The translations under genes and the position numbers were made by a program. A stretch of 64,000 nt of DNA from Polytrichum commune (lineage: Eukaryota > Streptophyta > Polytrichopsida > Polytrichales > Polytrichaceae): positions 28,334,001 to 28,398,000 of the forward strand of contig OX485804.1 of assembly GCA_950295325.1 (NCBI GenBank), given 5' to 3'. The first letter of the stretch is position 1; each line of letters opens with the position of its first letter. Shown in pieces: positions 37,403-48,905 of this stretch. A model generated the notes under the pieces. The model saw only the letters and a program-made list of their open reading frames with translations, made no database searches and was not told the origin of the DNA.

Positions 37403-40177
37403 TCAGTCGCAACCATAGGTGTCTCGCCAATGCAGGTACAGCAATCCAGCTCTGTAGTGCGTATAGGCACCCGCAACAACAAGCACATGGAATATTTGAT
37501 GACTGTGGCCAGCAATGTCGAACATCCCAGGTTTCCATCGTTCGGGAATTCGCGCAACGTATATCGCGGCCCCGACAAGGTAAAAGAGGGCCATCCCGAA
37601 TTCATACCACAAAGTTTGTAAGCAAACTGGCTCATGGTGGAAAAATATAATTTTGTGTGCCGCAGGTACAAGTCCTGCCAAGCCCATGCTTGCAAATGCC
37701 AACGTCCGTAAGGGACGAAACTTGGCGGTCTGGAACTGGGGCAAGAGTGAGATTACGGCCGTCATGATTGCAATTACGCTGATCGAAGTCAAGTAAACGT
37801 GTCGCCACATGGGTTGGCAGAGAAAAACATAGTACACGGGTGGAAAGTAGCTGGTTGCTATCATGGTAGCAATGCCTGTGTAGTCAAGGCGGTAGAGCCA
37901 ATAGGTGAGCTTAGGAGAATGACAGGAGAAGAGGTGGCACAACGTGCTTGACATCAGACAGAACATGGATCCTGCCATGAACACAAGGAATGGCCACCTT
38001 GTTGCTGGTTCATACCAAAATGGTTCCACCATCTTCCCCAGCTCCTGCTTCATTGTTTGCTGCAACACAGAAGCGTAAATATGTGAGTGCAACTTGTAAA
38101 AGCATTCAAAGAAAGATCCAATTAAGTGTAACCACCACGGTGGTTGAGTTGGGGCTTGGGCCCACCTTCAACCACAACTACAATTTTTTTTCATTTACAC
38201 ACCACTCTGAAGAGTGGATTTGACCTCAATGATGCTCCCTCCTATGCGTGTAATCCGTGGAGTGGAGACAACAAATTTGAAGATTCTAGTGGAAAGTTTG
38301 TCAAGAGTGATTGCCTCCTAGAAATCTTCTCCCATGCTTTGATCTTAAGTTCTCTCCCAGTGCCACATAGTAACTACAAACAAAATAGAACCGAAGAAAG
38401 TAAACTACTCCCAACTACACCTTGCATCTTAGTTGGGCAAGGTAGAGAAGTTGCAGTTGTGCTTGTGCTTGTGCTTGTGCTTGTCAACAATGTCTCCTTA
38501 TCCCTCCATCCCTCAAACTAAAGCCAAAGAAAGTAAACTACAACCACCAGACACCGAAACGGTGGTTCTGTGTAATTGCACCTTGAATCTATTTCTCAAC
38601 CTGAACACTGCTCTCCAGCCAAGCATCATATTTACATTCAAGTTCTTGCTATATCAGGCCAATTTGTATCATGAAAGCGGAAACATGCATGTGCATTACA
38701 AACAAGTTGCAAAGGATGACCGTCATACCATGAAACACTGGTGTGTGCTGTTAGCTGCAATGACTGGGGTGTCTGGAATGCACTTTGCCAATATTTGAGG
38801 CAAGTGGTCTTTGAGGAAGGAAGGAACAGCAGCCAATGCTGGGAAACAGGTCACAAGCTCCACATGCAGCTGCTCCATGTCAGCATGGTTGGGCATATGT
38901 AACATTCTAGTCAAACTATCCGGCAGATCCGCCTTCTTTGGTACCTCCCTCACAGTGTAGATTGCAAGAGCAAGAAAAATTGTGAACCCAATCAAATGCC
39001 TGGATGCATAGCAATCAAAGAAAGCAATCAGTTCCTGCATGGATAAAAGTGTTGTCACCTGCCACATGGTTTCCATAGATCAATGCACAGTGAACACAAT
39101 AATATCCTGGTAAGTGATGAATTCAAGCAGCCCTTACAGATTAAAATAATCAGAAAACCTGAAAGATAAGAATCAAGAGCAGTAGTAAATCCAAAGCTAT
39201 TAGAGTTGCATACTCAGTTAAGAGCAACCAAAAGGAGGCAACCAAAAACTAGAATGAAATTGAAAACAAAGGACACATGCAGTAATAGCCGAATGGTGGC
39301 AAGCCATTTGACCAGGGGCCATCCACACCAATCTGTGAGGAAGAAGCCAATGGATTCTGCTACATCTCCAGACGGAATGACAAGACTTGAGCAAATTGTT
39401 GCATTGTGTGTGTTCTGAAGACCTCAATTTCGACACAGGGAAGTGAAAGAAGGAATATAAAAGCCAAGGAAATTAGTTTAAACACAGCATTTTTTGCTTA
39501 AGCCTTGATCAAACACATTCAATGAGGTAAAATAACTATAGCCCCTAGAAGTGTGATGCAAAATCCTCCAGTTTGCCATGAAGACATGAGCTTCATTGGG
39601 TGTCAGCTATAGACACCACTTCATGAGATGCACTTTTGAAAATGCCACTTCCTAGCTGTGTCAGTCCATTGCAGCAAGTAAATTAAACACTGAGTCAATT
39701 GGTTGTACCTCATGTGATTGCAACCTCTATCTGTTTCCCAGTAGGCAAGCTTTAAAAGTTCAATAGAATGCATGGCAAGTGATGATGAGCTTACGTCCAT
39801 ATATTGAAAGTCTCATTGTGAATGGAGAACATGCTCCAAAATGTTTCTCGCAAAGGCCAATCGGACCGATAGTGTCGCAATATGAACTCATTGTCTCTCA
39901 AATACTCTGGCAAAACGTGGTACTCCACCAGATCGTACTGCTTTTTCACTTTCCGCCATAGCTGCTGTGCCCTTCGACCTCCATCAGGACTTTCCAGGGC
40001 ATGGTCATCACTGCACCCGCTGTCTTGAAGCCTATCATCGTAAGTGGCCGTCAAAACATCCCCCCCATTGTGCCTGTCCCCAGCTGGTACATCACCAAGC
40101 TCCTCTGCGTACTCAGAACCTGGGCGCTCATGCGGAGCTTTTCGAGCCCTCAAAGTGGTTGCATCTTGGGATTGCAT
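37403..40177 (-). CDS. HHP: heptahelical transmembrane protein, PAQR/adiponectin-receptor family (3 exons, 436 aa)
   Basis: Seven-helix membrane protein of the progestin/AdipoQ receptor (hemolysin III-related) family; plant members are implicated in hormone, sugar and temperature signalling. Exons 40177-39795, 38999-38729 and 38059-37403 total 1311 nt and join in frame. The first 75 or so residues are hydrophilic. Then VLPEYLRDNEFILRHYR and HNETFNIWTHLIGF (family motif A, E-x2-N) lead into helix 1. Zinc-site residues are visible: S-x3-H in SSTLCHLF, D in YRLDYTGI, and H-x3-H in GHSHQIFHVLV. The C-terminus is HYRAGLLYLHWRDTYGCD. The loop between helices 1 and 2 is long, as in plant HHP proteins. 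An acceptor-like T-tract plus AG lies just 5' of the ATG (about 40180-40195), so an upstream non-coding exon is likely. Fragments of exon 1 are tandemly repeated upstream and lie antisense in the SKIP5-like gene. Confidence 0.93.
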
Positions 40178-41360
40178 CTTGCTAAAAAAAAAAAGCAATA
40201 TTGGCCTCACACCCATCAGCAATGTAGGTTATGTGTACATCAATGGCTTTTGCTAACCCAACTAAACATCTACACTAAACACTCAGCTGACACCTGCACC
40301 TACATACAGGAAGCCAATACCGGCCCCCAAAAAAATGGGAAAACGGTATTTCACTAATTCGGTCACTACACCGAAACGTATACAACATTCAATCCTTTCC
40401 GAACCCTCAAAGCGGTTGCATCTTGCTAAAATACAAACAGCAATATGGGCCTCCATGCCATCAGCAATGTAGATTAAGCCTGCGATGGCTGTGCTAACCC
40501 GACCGCCAACATTAAACCCTCAGCTCAAGCCTGCACATACAGGAAGGCAATAGCAGCCCCCGAACATGGGAAAACAGGATATACCCGATTCGGTCACTTC
40601 ACAGAAACATATACCCCACTGAACCCACTTCGAGCCCTCAAAGTGGTGGCGTCTTGCTGAAACACAACAGCGATGTCGACACCACAGCATCAGCAATGTA
40701 GGTTATGTGTGCAAATGGCTCTTCCTTACCCAAGCACCTACACTAAACCCTCAGCTCACACCTGTACCTACATACAGGAAGCCAAAGCCGGCCCCCAAAA
40801 AATGGGAAAACAGGATTTCACTAATTCGGCCACTTAACACAAAACATATACCAACTCAACCTTATTCAATCCCTCAAAGTGGTTGCATCTTGCTGAAACA
40901 CAAACAGCAATATCAGCCTCACGCTATCAGCAATGTAGTTTATATATGCACATGGATCTTGCTAACCCAAACCGCTACACTAAACCCTCAGCTTACACCT
41001 GTACCTACATACAGGAAGCCAATACCGGCCCCAAAAAATGATTAATAGGATGTAACGCATTCGGTAACTTTAACATAAAATCCCATACCACTCAATCCTT
41101 TTGAAGCCCTTAAAGTGGTTGCATCTTGATGAAACACAAACAGCAATGTAGGTTATGTGTGTAAATGGCTCTTGCTAACCCAGTACCTTACCGTAAACCC
41201 TCAGCTCACACTTGCACCGACGTACGGGAAGCCGATACCGCCCCGCCCCCCCCCCAAAACCCCCACCCAAAAAAAGAAAAAAAGAAAAAAACATGGGAAA
41301 ATGGGATGTAACGAATTCGGTCACTTCACAGAAACCATACACCAAACTCAATCAATTCAC
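40144..41360. repeat. tandem array, five ~235-bp units, overlapping the 5' edge of PAQR exon 1
   Basis: CCCTCAAAGTGGTTGCATCTTG and variants recur at about 40147, 40405, 40635, 40871 and 41107, spaced 258, 230, 236 and 236 bp. Each unit also has CAGCAATGTAGGTTATGTG, TAAACCCTCAGCTCA, TACAGGAAGCCAATA, CCCCAAAAAATGGGAAAA and ATTCGGTCACTT. The first unit is the functional edge of exon 1. The other four carry a copy of the acceptor, the ATG and a few codons, and lie in the presumed 5' intron. Confidence 0.85.
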
Positions 41361-41667
41361 TCCGATTACCTCGAAAAACTATTTGCAGTTCCCAAGCGCA
41401 CACAATGCGTTGTCACAGCATCAAAATCCCCTCTCTTCTCTGCACGCTGCCGATTTTTTTGATCTTTCGCCGCAGACACAGGTGCGATGATTCCGTCCAA
41501 AGCGCACTTAACTCAACTTATCCAAGAGCGGGAAGACTGTAGCAATATAATAAAGGTTAGGCTGCTCTTCCGAACGCGCCCACAACCCAAACCTCCGTAC
41601 GCAAGCTAAGGCAACCCCCTGCACACCAAAAAACCCTCAAATCTCCTCTCTTCTCTCCTCTTTCTAC
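41361..41667 (-). promoter_or_regulatory. probable 5' end/promoter of the PAQR gene and 3' UTR of the 78-aa gene
   Basis: Less repetitive, pyrimidine-rich DNA between the tandem array and the stop of the next minus-strand gene. If the PAQR transcript has a 5' non-coding exon, this is the natural place for it. No exact start site can be read. Confidence 0.35.
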
Positions 41668-41986
41668 TTAAGCTTGCTCTTCTTCGAAGATGGCAGCAAG
41701 CATCAACAAGCATCCCGACAATCCCCACATAAACCTCCTGAGGACTTCTGGCTTATTGGCTATGTAATAAGTAAGTATGTCCAGGCTCTTCCTGGCGCCC
41801 TGCTTTCCGCCTTCCTGTTCTCGCTAATATTAACAACACACTAAATTCTCTGCTCCAGTACTGCACGCTATTGATGGACGGGAGCGGCCCAGTAGGATAA
41901 TCCGAGAATTTGCTCATCCGCGACTTAAGGTAGGTGAAGTTGGGGGCGGACGCACTGCTCACGCTTCCCTGACCATGGCCCGCCAT
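41668..41986 (-). CDS. small single-pass membrane protein (2 exons, 78 aa), family not recognised
   Basis: Exon 1 is 41986-41842 and exon 2 is 41759-41668. The 82-nt intron has a GTGTGT donor and a TTATTACATAG acceptor, and splicing keeps the frame. The protein begins MAGHGQGSVSSASAPNF, continues TYLKSRMSKFSDYPTGPLPS and NSVQYWSREFTNKPEVLRR, then has one hydrophobic segment FMWGLSGCLLMLAAIF (about residues 58-73) and ends EEEQA. A Gly/Ala-rich start, a basic middle and one short C-terminal membrane span recall small plant subunits of mitochondrial respiratory complexes, but I cannot name one. Without splicing the frame runs into unrelated sequence. It sits upstream of and codirectional with the PAQR gene. 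Confidence 0.65.
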
Positions 41987-44170
41987 AGCCACCCACAACC
42001 TGCCACTTCACTCTTATGTTGCCCAATTTTCATAGCCAGAAAGAGAAACTCCGGTCCCTTTTAACAAGGGGCCGGCGTGAATAAAGTGTCCGTTCGTAAT
42101 GCCAATGAACCCGATTTTCATAGCCATCAACATATCTGCCCCCAAACTACTGTACTATACCCGATCGCTCATCCAAGAGCACAAGGATGGAGGATGGCAA
42201 GTCGCAAGGAGCGGTGAGTCATCCCACTCCTCGAGTTGATTCTAAGTCATAATCATTCATTCGTCCAAGAGAAGAAGGGTTATCATATCTTGTCTCAAAT
42301 TCCATCCATGAAGATGCAAGAATATTCATAATCTTCATGTTATGTCTACAAACTCGTCAGTTATGAATTTCATAATCATCGCGAGGAAAGTGGATGATGA
42401 GTCGCAACCTCATCATCCACCTACTCGAGATGGTTGTCAATCATATCCAATCAGCTCATGGACAAAATATGGCGATTATGGATGTTGTTGCGAATCCATG
42501 GATGAAAATTGAGACAAGTTTGACGACCCTTATGCCCTTGGATGAGCGATCAGTTGTGATTGTTAACCAACTTTGAGGAGGTGAATGATCAATCAATCAT
42601 GTGGCTTGTCATCCACTCTCCTTTCCCTTGTTATATAGTTTGTAGTGCTCACCATCTCATATCCCGTTGATGTGTCGTGTCTTCATTGGGCATAAGCAGA
42701 TAAATATATTATGTAGCAAGGCAACCCTCACAACATGGCAAGTGCTATGATCAATATTGTACATGTGTCGCCTTGCTATGGGTTGTAGCTAGGTTCCTCA
42801 TGTACCTACCTTGTCCCTCACGTGACTCAGTAGGTACCATGAAGACATTTTGCTACACCTTGTAGCAAGGCTCCTCACATACAATATCTTGTACGGGTGG
42901 GTATTGTGCTCTCCTTAGTTGGACACCTACCACACTAAATAGTTCTATTAGTTTGGGTGAAAAATAAATGTGGAAATAATTAACATGGCCATTCTAATTG
43001 TCTAGTATGGGTGGAAATAATGTGTATCCACGATCTAGGGTCTTCCCCTTGATCTCCCTTGAGACTTCTAGCCATTGGCACCTTACACAAAACAAAGCAG
43101 TCATCTTACATCAAAAGTATTCACCCACATCAATTTAACCCCGATTTCATTGACATTTAAGTATATTTGGACGAACCACTTGACCAAAAATAATAAGGGA
43201 TGTGCACTTGTGGGGACAAAAACATCGTACGACAATAACAAAAGCAACAACACAACAACCACAACTTCAAATGTTTGTATTCCATGTTCGCCATCATCAT
43301 ATTTATGTGGTTTTGTTGTCTAGTGAACATCATATTGGCAATTGAAATCGTCCAAAATCCATGCATGAATCCAAATATACTTAAATACTAGTTATTTCCC
43401 ACATAAACTATTAATGTGCCCCACATTAATAGGAGTATTTGACGTGCTATGGGGATGTCTTGTTTAAGCCGTTGAAGTCATGCATTCAAATTAATATATA
43501 GTTTATGCTCTTGCCTCACTATCTGCTCAACATACCGCCACCAACAGTTGGCCGTTTTGGAACTTTGGAACAACAATTTTGTCAACCATATTTGCCCTCA
43601 GCATTTGCATGTTCCAAAATGTATAGACAATTTGGGCCTTTTGCAACTTGGCATGCTGCACCCATGCATTTGTCTTTGCAACATCCTCTCAAATGACTTT
43701 TATCAACCACCATCCATTTTGGAACTTTGGAATAGTCATTTGCATCAATGTCCATGTGCCCTAACCTTTCGACTCTCAAAATCCATAGTAGATTTTATTC
43801 GAATAGTTGTACATGACAAAGGTTGTTGTTACAAGTAAACACAATCAAAACATATTATCCGATAGGATTGGACTATGTGCTCAAAATATAGACATTGGTT
43901 AGGGTCAATAGGTGGCACCGTTGAGAGGGTCTATGGAAAACATAACCCCCTTGGGCTAGGAGGCCCAAGAGGGGGTTAATGGACGTAACCATTTGAGCGT
44001 CATATCATTTAGGCCCTCTTATCATGAAAATCTATGGCTTAGATTGAAGGTGAAGAAGAGTTAAGAATATGCTTCAAGGAAGTCATCCTCTTCCTCATGA
44101 ATCCTAGAACGCCACCCTAGATGCCCAATGCTTTATTTTTATTTTCACTTAAAGAAAAGTACACTACATG
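41987..44170. other. intergenic, no gene recognised
   Basis: 41987 to about 42150 is the 5' flank of the 78-aa gene. The rest is AT-rich. There is a direct repeat of about 165 bp spacing around TTTTGGAACTTTGGAA (about 43553 and 43718) with related flanks. Confidence 0.5.
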
Positions 44171-44541
44171 TAAATATGATGTTTAATGGCACCATTTCTA
44201 GTTGTCTTGCTCCATACTAATTGTAAATTGCGGTATAGTGTCACCGACACTGAATGCTAACCCAACATTATTTGTCCCTTCTTGTAAAATTTTATGGGCA
44301 TTATAGATTTACAGCGTTGCAATTACTGTCACTTACCAAGTGATTATTCATCCAAATTCCAATCATCCATGACAATACTTCATCACAAGTTGCTAACACG
44401 AGAAGGTAGGGTTTTGGCCAATGGATGACGACATCCATCATCCATGACAATATTTGTTCACTTATTCATGAGAAGTGTCATCCAAAAAGTTTACCATAGT
44501 GACATTAAATACGACATGACACTAAATATCATATTTAGTGT
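44171..44541 (+). repeat. dispersed element, copy 2
   Basis: Begins TAAATATGATGTTTA (near-palindromic) and ends CACTAAATATCATATTTAGTG (palindromic). It contains a single CTTGCTCCATACTAATTGTAA unit, CACCGACACTGAATGCTAACC, ATTACTGTCACTTACCAAGTG and CATCCATGACAATA. Non-coding; MITE-like by size and palindromic ends. Confidence 0.8.
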
Positions 44542-45259
44542 AGCTTTATTCACTACAAGGCTTCCTCTATCTTAGAATTCAAAGTCCGGATTCTTCATAC
44601 GACATTTTCATATGGCGATGTTCCAATACAATTTAGATGCGTTTTTCTTGGAATACATGATTCGTCATGCATTTGAAAATAAACTAAATTATTCAATATC
44701 CCCCTCTAATTGTCAAACTGCCCTCCCTAAGGTTTGAAATTGATACCTAATTCTTTCAAATCAATTCCACCGTTGACCAGTGTGGAGGGCAATATACCGT
44801 GGCTGGTGGGGATACTCTTAAGTAATGCCGGGCCCTGTCTGGAACCCGCACCGCTTTGCCCATGGCCCAGCCTGGGAATCAAAAGCGTGAAGGAGAAGAA
44901 AGGAAGAGAGACCCGGAGTTTCGCTGGGCGCAGGATCACAGTTCCAGGTTCGGCCGGAGCAGGGCTACCCGGACCTTCTTCGGGTCCCGCTCTTGTCCTT
45001 TCTCGCACCTCTGGATCCGCGCAACGAGAATCGGGGTTTCGTCCCAAACCCTCGTGAGGTCGCACGAGACAGAATTCGTGGCGCATTTGCGGGAATTTGC
45101 AGAGCACTCGTGGATCGGTGATGCAGCCGCGAGTGTGTCTCGTGCGGCCGTGAGGAAATTGAGCCTTGAGGCGGTGAAGTTTTACATGAAACCGATGTCT
45201 GGGTGATAGCGTGGATGTGAATTTGGGGTTTTTGTGTTTCCTGCATTTGGTGAGGAGCC
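44542..45259 (+). promoter_or_regulatory. 5' flank and leader region of the SKIP5-like gene, with an upstream open frame
   Basis: GC-rich from about 44800. An open frame from ATG 44862 to TGA 45206 (114 codons) ends 54 nt before the SKIP5-like ATG. Its second half is less biased (EFVAHLREFAEHSWIGDAA, SLEAVKFYMKPMSG). It could be an upstream ORF in the leader, a separate small exon, or chance openness of GC-rich DNA, since the minus strand is open too. Confidence 0.4.
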
Positions 45260-47599
45260 ATGTCGAAGAAGCGCAAGCGTGGATGCGATGACAGCCGTGG
45301 TTCGCCTATCCAGTTACTTGATGACGCCTGCTTGGTCCGCATACTGACGTTCCTGACTCCAATGCCCGGTACTTTACATATCTTTTGGCACCTTCTGAAT
45401 TTTAGTCTACGATATTCTTATTGCACCAATTTCTTAGGATTAGATTGCATTGAAGCTTTGTGCAGTGGTTTCCCCCTGAACTCTATGAACCATTTTCTTG
45501 GTTTTCTTTGCAATTAGGTGTTTTTTAGGTTTAAAGAATGCCTTAGATGCTATCGATAAAATGCTTGGCGGCCAAATTTGCGGATTTAGGGGATTTTGTA
45601 AAAGTGGCACAAGGTTCATTGCAGTTGCAAATGGCACGAGGATTCAGCAGTATCTGCGATTGGGAGTGGAAGTTGTGGTACATGAGGCTAGAATTGCAAT
45701 CAAGCTAATTGAATTATGATATCCATTTCTGACCTACATGCAATTGAGATACTCCCTGTTTAGTCAAGGTGTTAGAGCCTCCATATGTCAAGAGTCCAGT
45801 TGCAATTAGAGAATATGCTCCAAAATGTTATTGACAGAGGCCAAGCTGACCGATAATGTCGCATATTGTACTCGTTTCTCCGTAAATACTCTGGCAGAAT
45901 ATGGTACTGAACCATGTCAAACTGCTTCAATACGAAGCCTCTCAGGATGGGCAGAAGTAGGAGCATCTTCTCCCCCCCTTCCCAGTTTAATAAAACGATG
46001 TTCTCAGTCATAGAGCAAACAAACTTATAAATGTTGGTTGTGTGTAATATAGACCGGTTCAATGCTGCACGAGTCTGTAAGAGATGGCAGAAATTGGCAT
46101 CGGATGCACGAATGTGGCTGCATGTGGAACCTGACTCAAATTCTGATTCCACCATCTTTGCAACCCTTGAAGATGCAGTGGTAGCAGCAAGGTACAATTC
46201 TCACTTGAAACTGTTTCTAAAGTATGGTTTGTGTTGGAGAAGGCAGAAAGATTTGGAGTCTTTTGAGTTTCCTGGTAATAGCTTGTGAGATGGTTGTAGG
46301 TTTTTTCATTTTATAATTTATAAAAAAAGTAGCACCAAATGTATGATTTTAGTGGGGTAAAGTGGTATTTGTGCAGTTGATGTGTTTTTGCTCACTTGGA
46401 GTAACATGGCATGTACAGGACGGCGAGTGGAGTATAACACGTGGTCTTGTTTGTGTGACATCCATGCTGATCTGGCATGGTCGTGGCTATTGCTACTCAA
46501 AGAAGGGTTGCACGGAGATTTGATAGCTGATTCTTGGCAAAAGGGAACTGACTTGATAGTTATTATTGTTGCAGGCCAGGAGATACAGTCCTCATTGCCC
46601 CTGGCATCACTCATATGGCTTCCAATGTTGTCATTACCAAGCCTCTTCGTTTGGTGAGCATTTTAGTTTTGTTTCTTGCAAGGGTCCTGGGTCCTGGGAT
46701 TTGGAATTGATTTCACTACTTTGTAATATATATATATATATATATATATATGTTTTCTTTTGTAAGAGTATTTTCAATCATGTGACTCTCAAAATCATGA
46801 GATACTGGGTACTGAATCGTGCATATCTTCAACAGGTGGGAGGTGGAAGTTCAGCTGATGACACTGTTCTTCTTTGCCCCCGAGGCTTTGACAGGTGAAA
46901 CATACCTCTTAACTTGATAGCATGTGTACAATAGTCTTAGGTAGTAGAGATATCTACATGAGCTACTGAGGATTTTTTTTTTGTTATGCTAATGTCTTTG
47001 TCAAATATCTATGTTCTTATCGATGCAGTGCACTGGAGTTCTTAGCAAATGGGAAATTGGCGAATCTGAAAATTATAGCTGAACTTGGAAGCTGCTTACT
47101 ACATAGAAGGGGCCGGTTAACGGTGGACAGCTGTGCCCTTGAATGTGTTGAGCATCCATTGGACCATTTATCTTATCCCATCAGGAGCACCGCAGATGAT
47201 CAGCCTTGCCCAATCACAAACGGTCAAAATGCTGTGTCGGTAATTCAGACCAGGATAGAAGGAGGCCCGTGCTGTGTGGATACTAGTGGGAAGCTTAAGT
47301 TGCAAGAGGTATTTCTATCTGTTTGCTTTTGTTCCACTCCAATATGCATTTTTCTATATATATTGGTCAACTTATGTATGAGAGTTGTAGAGAGTGGCTG
47401 TCCCAAAGATCTGGATTGTCATGTTATGTAGTGGAGGAAATTCTAGGTGGCATCTGTTGGATACTTTGGTCAACTCTACCAACTGGTTTCCTGATATGCG
47501 CAGGTGAGGGTGTTGTGTGGAAGGGCAGCATTGACGTTCTGGTTTCAGGTGTCAAAATATGGGGCCGAGGATCCAACCTTGGTACTCTGCCAAGCTTGA
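45260..47599 (+). CDS. SKIP5: F-box protein, SKIP5-like, with beta-helix repeat region (6 exons, 253 aa)
   Basis: Substrate adaptor of an SCF ubiquitin ligase: the F-box binds the SKP1-like subunit (family knowledge). Exons: 45260-45368, 46053-46191, 46575-46653, 46836-46894, 47029-47308, 47504-47599, totalling 762 nt in frame. The F-box is split by intron 1: PIQLLDDACLVRILTFLTPM, then RFNAARVCKRWQKLASDARMW. Next come TLEDAVVAARPGDTVLIAPG and VVITKPLRLVGGG, the periplasmic/right-handed beta-helix type opening seen in SKIP5. LLCPRGFDSALEFLANGKLA and LGSCLLHRRGRLTVDSCALE follow, then VIQTRIEGGPCCVDTSGKL and VRVLCGRAALTFWFQ. Arabidopsis SKIP5 is slightly longer (about 274 aa, from memory). The 3' end assumes read-through of a possible donor after TFWFQ to TGA at 47599; a further exon is possible. 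Confidence 0.85.
45777..45945 (-). pseudogene. antisense fragment of PAQR exon 1 inside SKIP5-like intron 1
   Basis: The minus strand reads KQFDMVQYHILPEYLRRNEY, then NMRHYRSAWPLSITFWSIFS and CNWTLDIWR. The gene at 37403-40177 has KQYDLVEYHVLPEYLRDNEF, then ILRHYRSDWPLRETFWSMFS and HNETFNIWT. DNA similarity is roughly 70% by eye and stops close to the exon 1 donor. The motif A Glu-x2-Asn is altered (N-W-T-L-D). No further PAQR exon is visible around it. Confidence 0.88.
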
Positions 47600-48689
47600 A
47601 CAATTTCCATCCATTTATGTACATTATGACATTGCTGGAGGTAGTTGTAGAATGTAGCCAGCATTTAAGGTTCCAGTTGGTTACAGGTTCCACAGAGTTG
47701 ATCTGGAGCAATGATAATTAGTTGTGCATGTAGATCAACATCGATGAGTGAAACTTTCTGTAATCATGTCCAGCTCACAACACGGTCTTCATAAAGAAAA
47801 TCTTTTTTATTTCTGTTGGTGGAAATCCATTGGTACAGATGTGGGAATCATGTATTTTCACTTGAATAAGGGAGGGATTCCGATGCAATGATGATTCTAG
47901 GAGATGTTAAAAGCAAGCTTGAATGTTTCATTTCTTGAAACATAGGGAATGTTGACTCAAGATGTATCTAGTATTTTTATCATTGACACAGGCCAGTAGT
48001 GTTATGGTAGTCATACAAAGCTTCACTTGTTATGTGTGAAGCCCATGATGATGTGTAAGAAATTTGGGGGCTATCTGGCTATGCATACTTGATGAGTAAG
48101 AACCTGCTAGGAAGATCTCGTGAAGAGTTACAACATGGACTGCCTCTCGAATGGGACCATCTAGTTGCAGGTCTGCAAAATAGGACATGGAACCTATTTG
48201 TGGAACACTGTGAGAAGAATGGTCGTAAGTCAAAGATCTTGAATTGCAGGTGATGCTATACTGGAGTTTGTGCAATTTGCATGGGGTCCTTCCAATGTCA
48301 ATACTGTGAGCAATTTCTTTGGCTCCTGATGTATGCGTCTGGTATGAGCTGTAATAAGCAGCGGGCACTAAGTGTCCTGTTATATAGTGTGGACCACAGT
48401 AATCAGAGATACTATAATTTCCTGCTAGTTCCATGTCACACAACCCAAGTTCTGATTGAATTATGATGACAATCAACAAGAGCTTTGTATAAACCTTGCA
48501 TCATGCTACTTACACCTATATCATTATAGTGCTTTTCTTCATCTTTGATTTGCCAGATTATTCAATGTAGTTGTCCCTATGAAAGGAGCTGGGTCTTACA
48601 TGATAACTTTTTCCTGAATAGCCAATACGAAACACATGATTACGAGATGGTTAGTGAATTCAAATCAAGGCCAAAGCCCTATGAATGGG
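47600..48689. other. 3' flank of the SKIP5-like gene, no gene recognised
   Basis: Frames such as 48250-48470 have broken coding flavour but no motif I can name. A (TA)n tract lies upstream in intron 3 (about 46728-46752). Confidence 0.4.
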
Positions 48690-48905
48690 GAGATCCAACC
48701 ACTAGTTACAGATTGGCCAATAGAGTTTGAGAAATAACCATTTCAATTTCAAGACTTTAGGCCAATCACTGACCATTTTAGAGGAATGTATGGAATACAC
48801 TTTGAATCACTTAAGAAAATCTGAAAGAAATCAACATGTAACCAATTGGACTTGGAAACATTAGGATCTTGACTGTTTTTGCCCAAAATTCTCCCCATTC
48901 ATTGG
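48690..48905 (+). repeat. dispersed repeat, copy without the MITE
   Basis: Aligns with 15150-15204 plus 15738-15905. At the insertion point it reads TTCAATTTCAAGACTTTAGG, against TTCAAGTTTGAGACTTCAGG after removing the MITE and one TGA from the other copy (16 of 20 identical). Confidence 0.7.
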
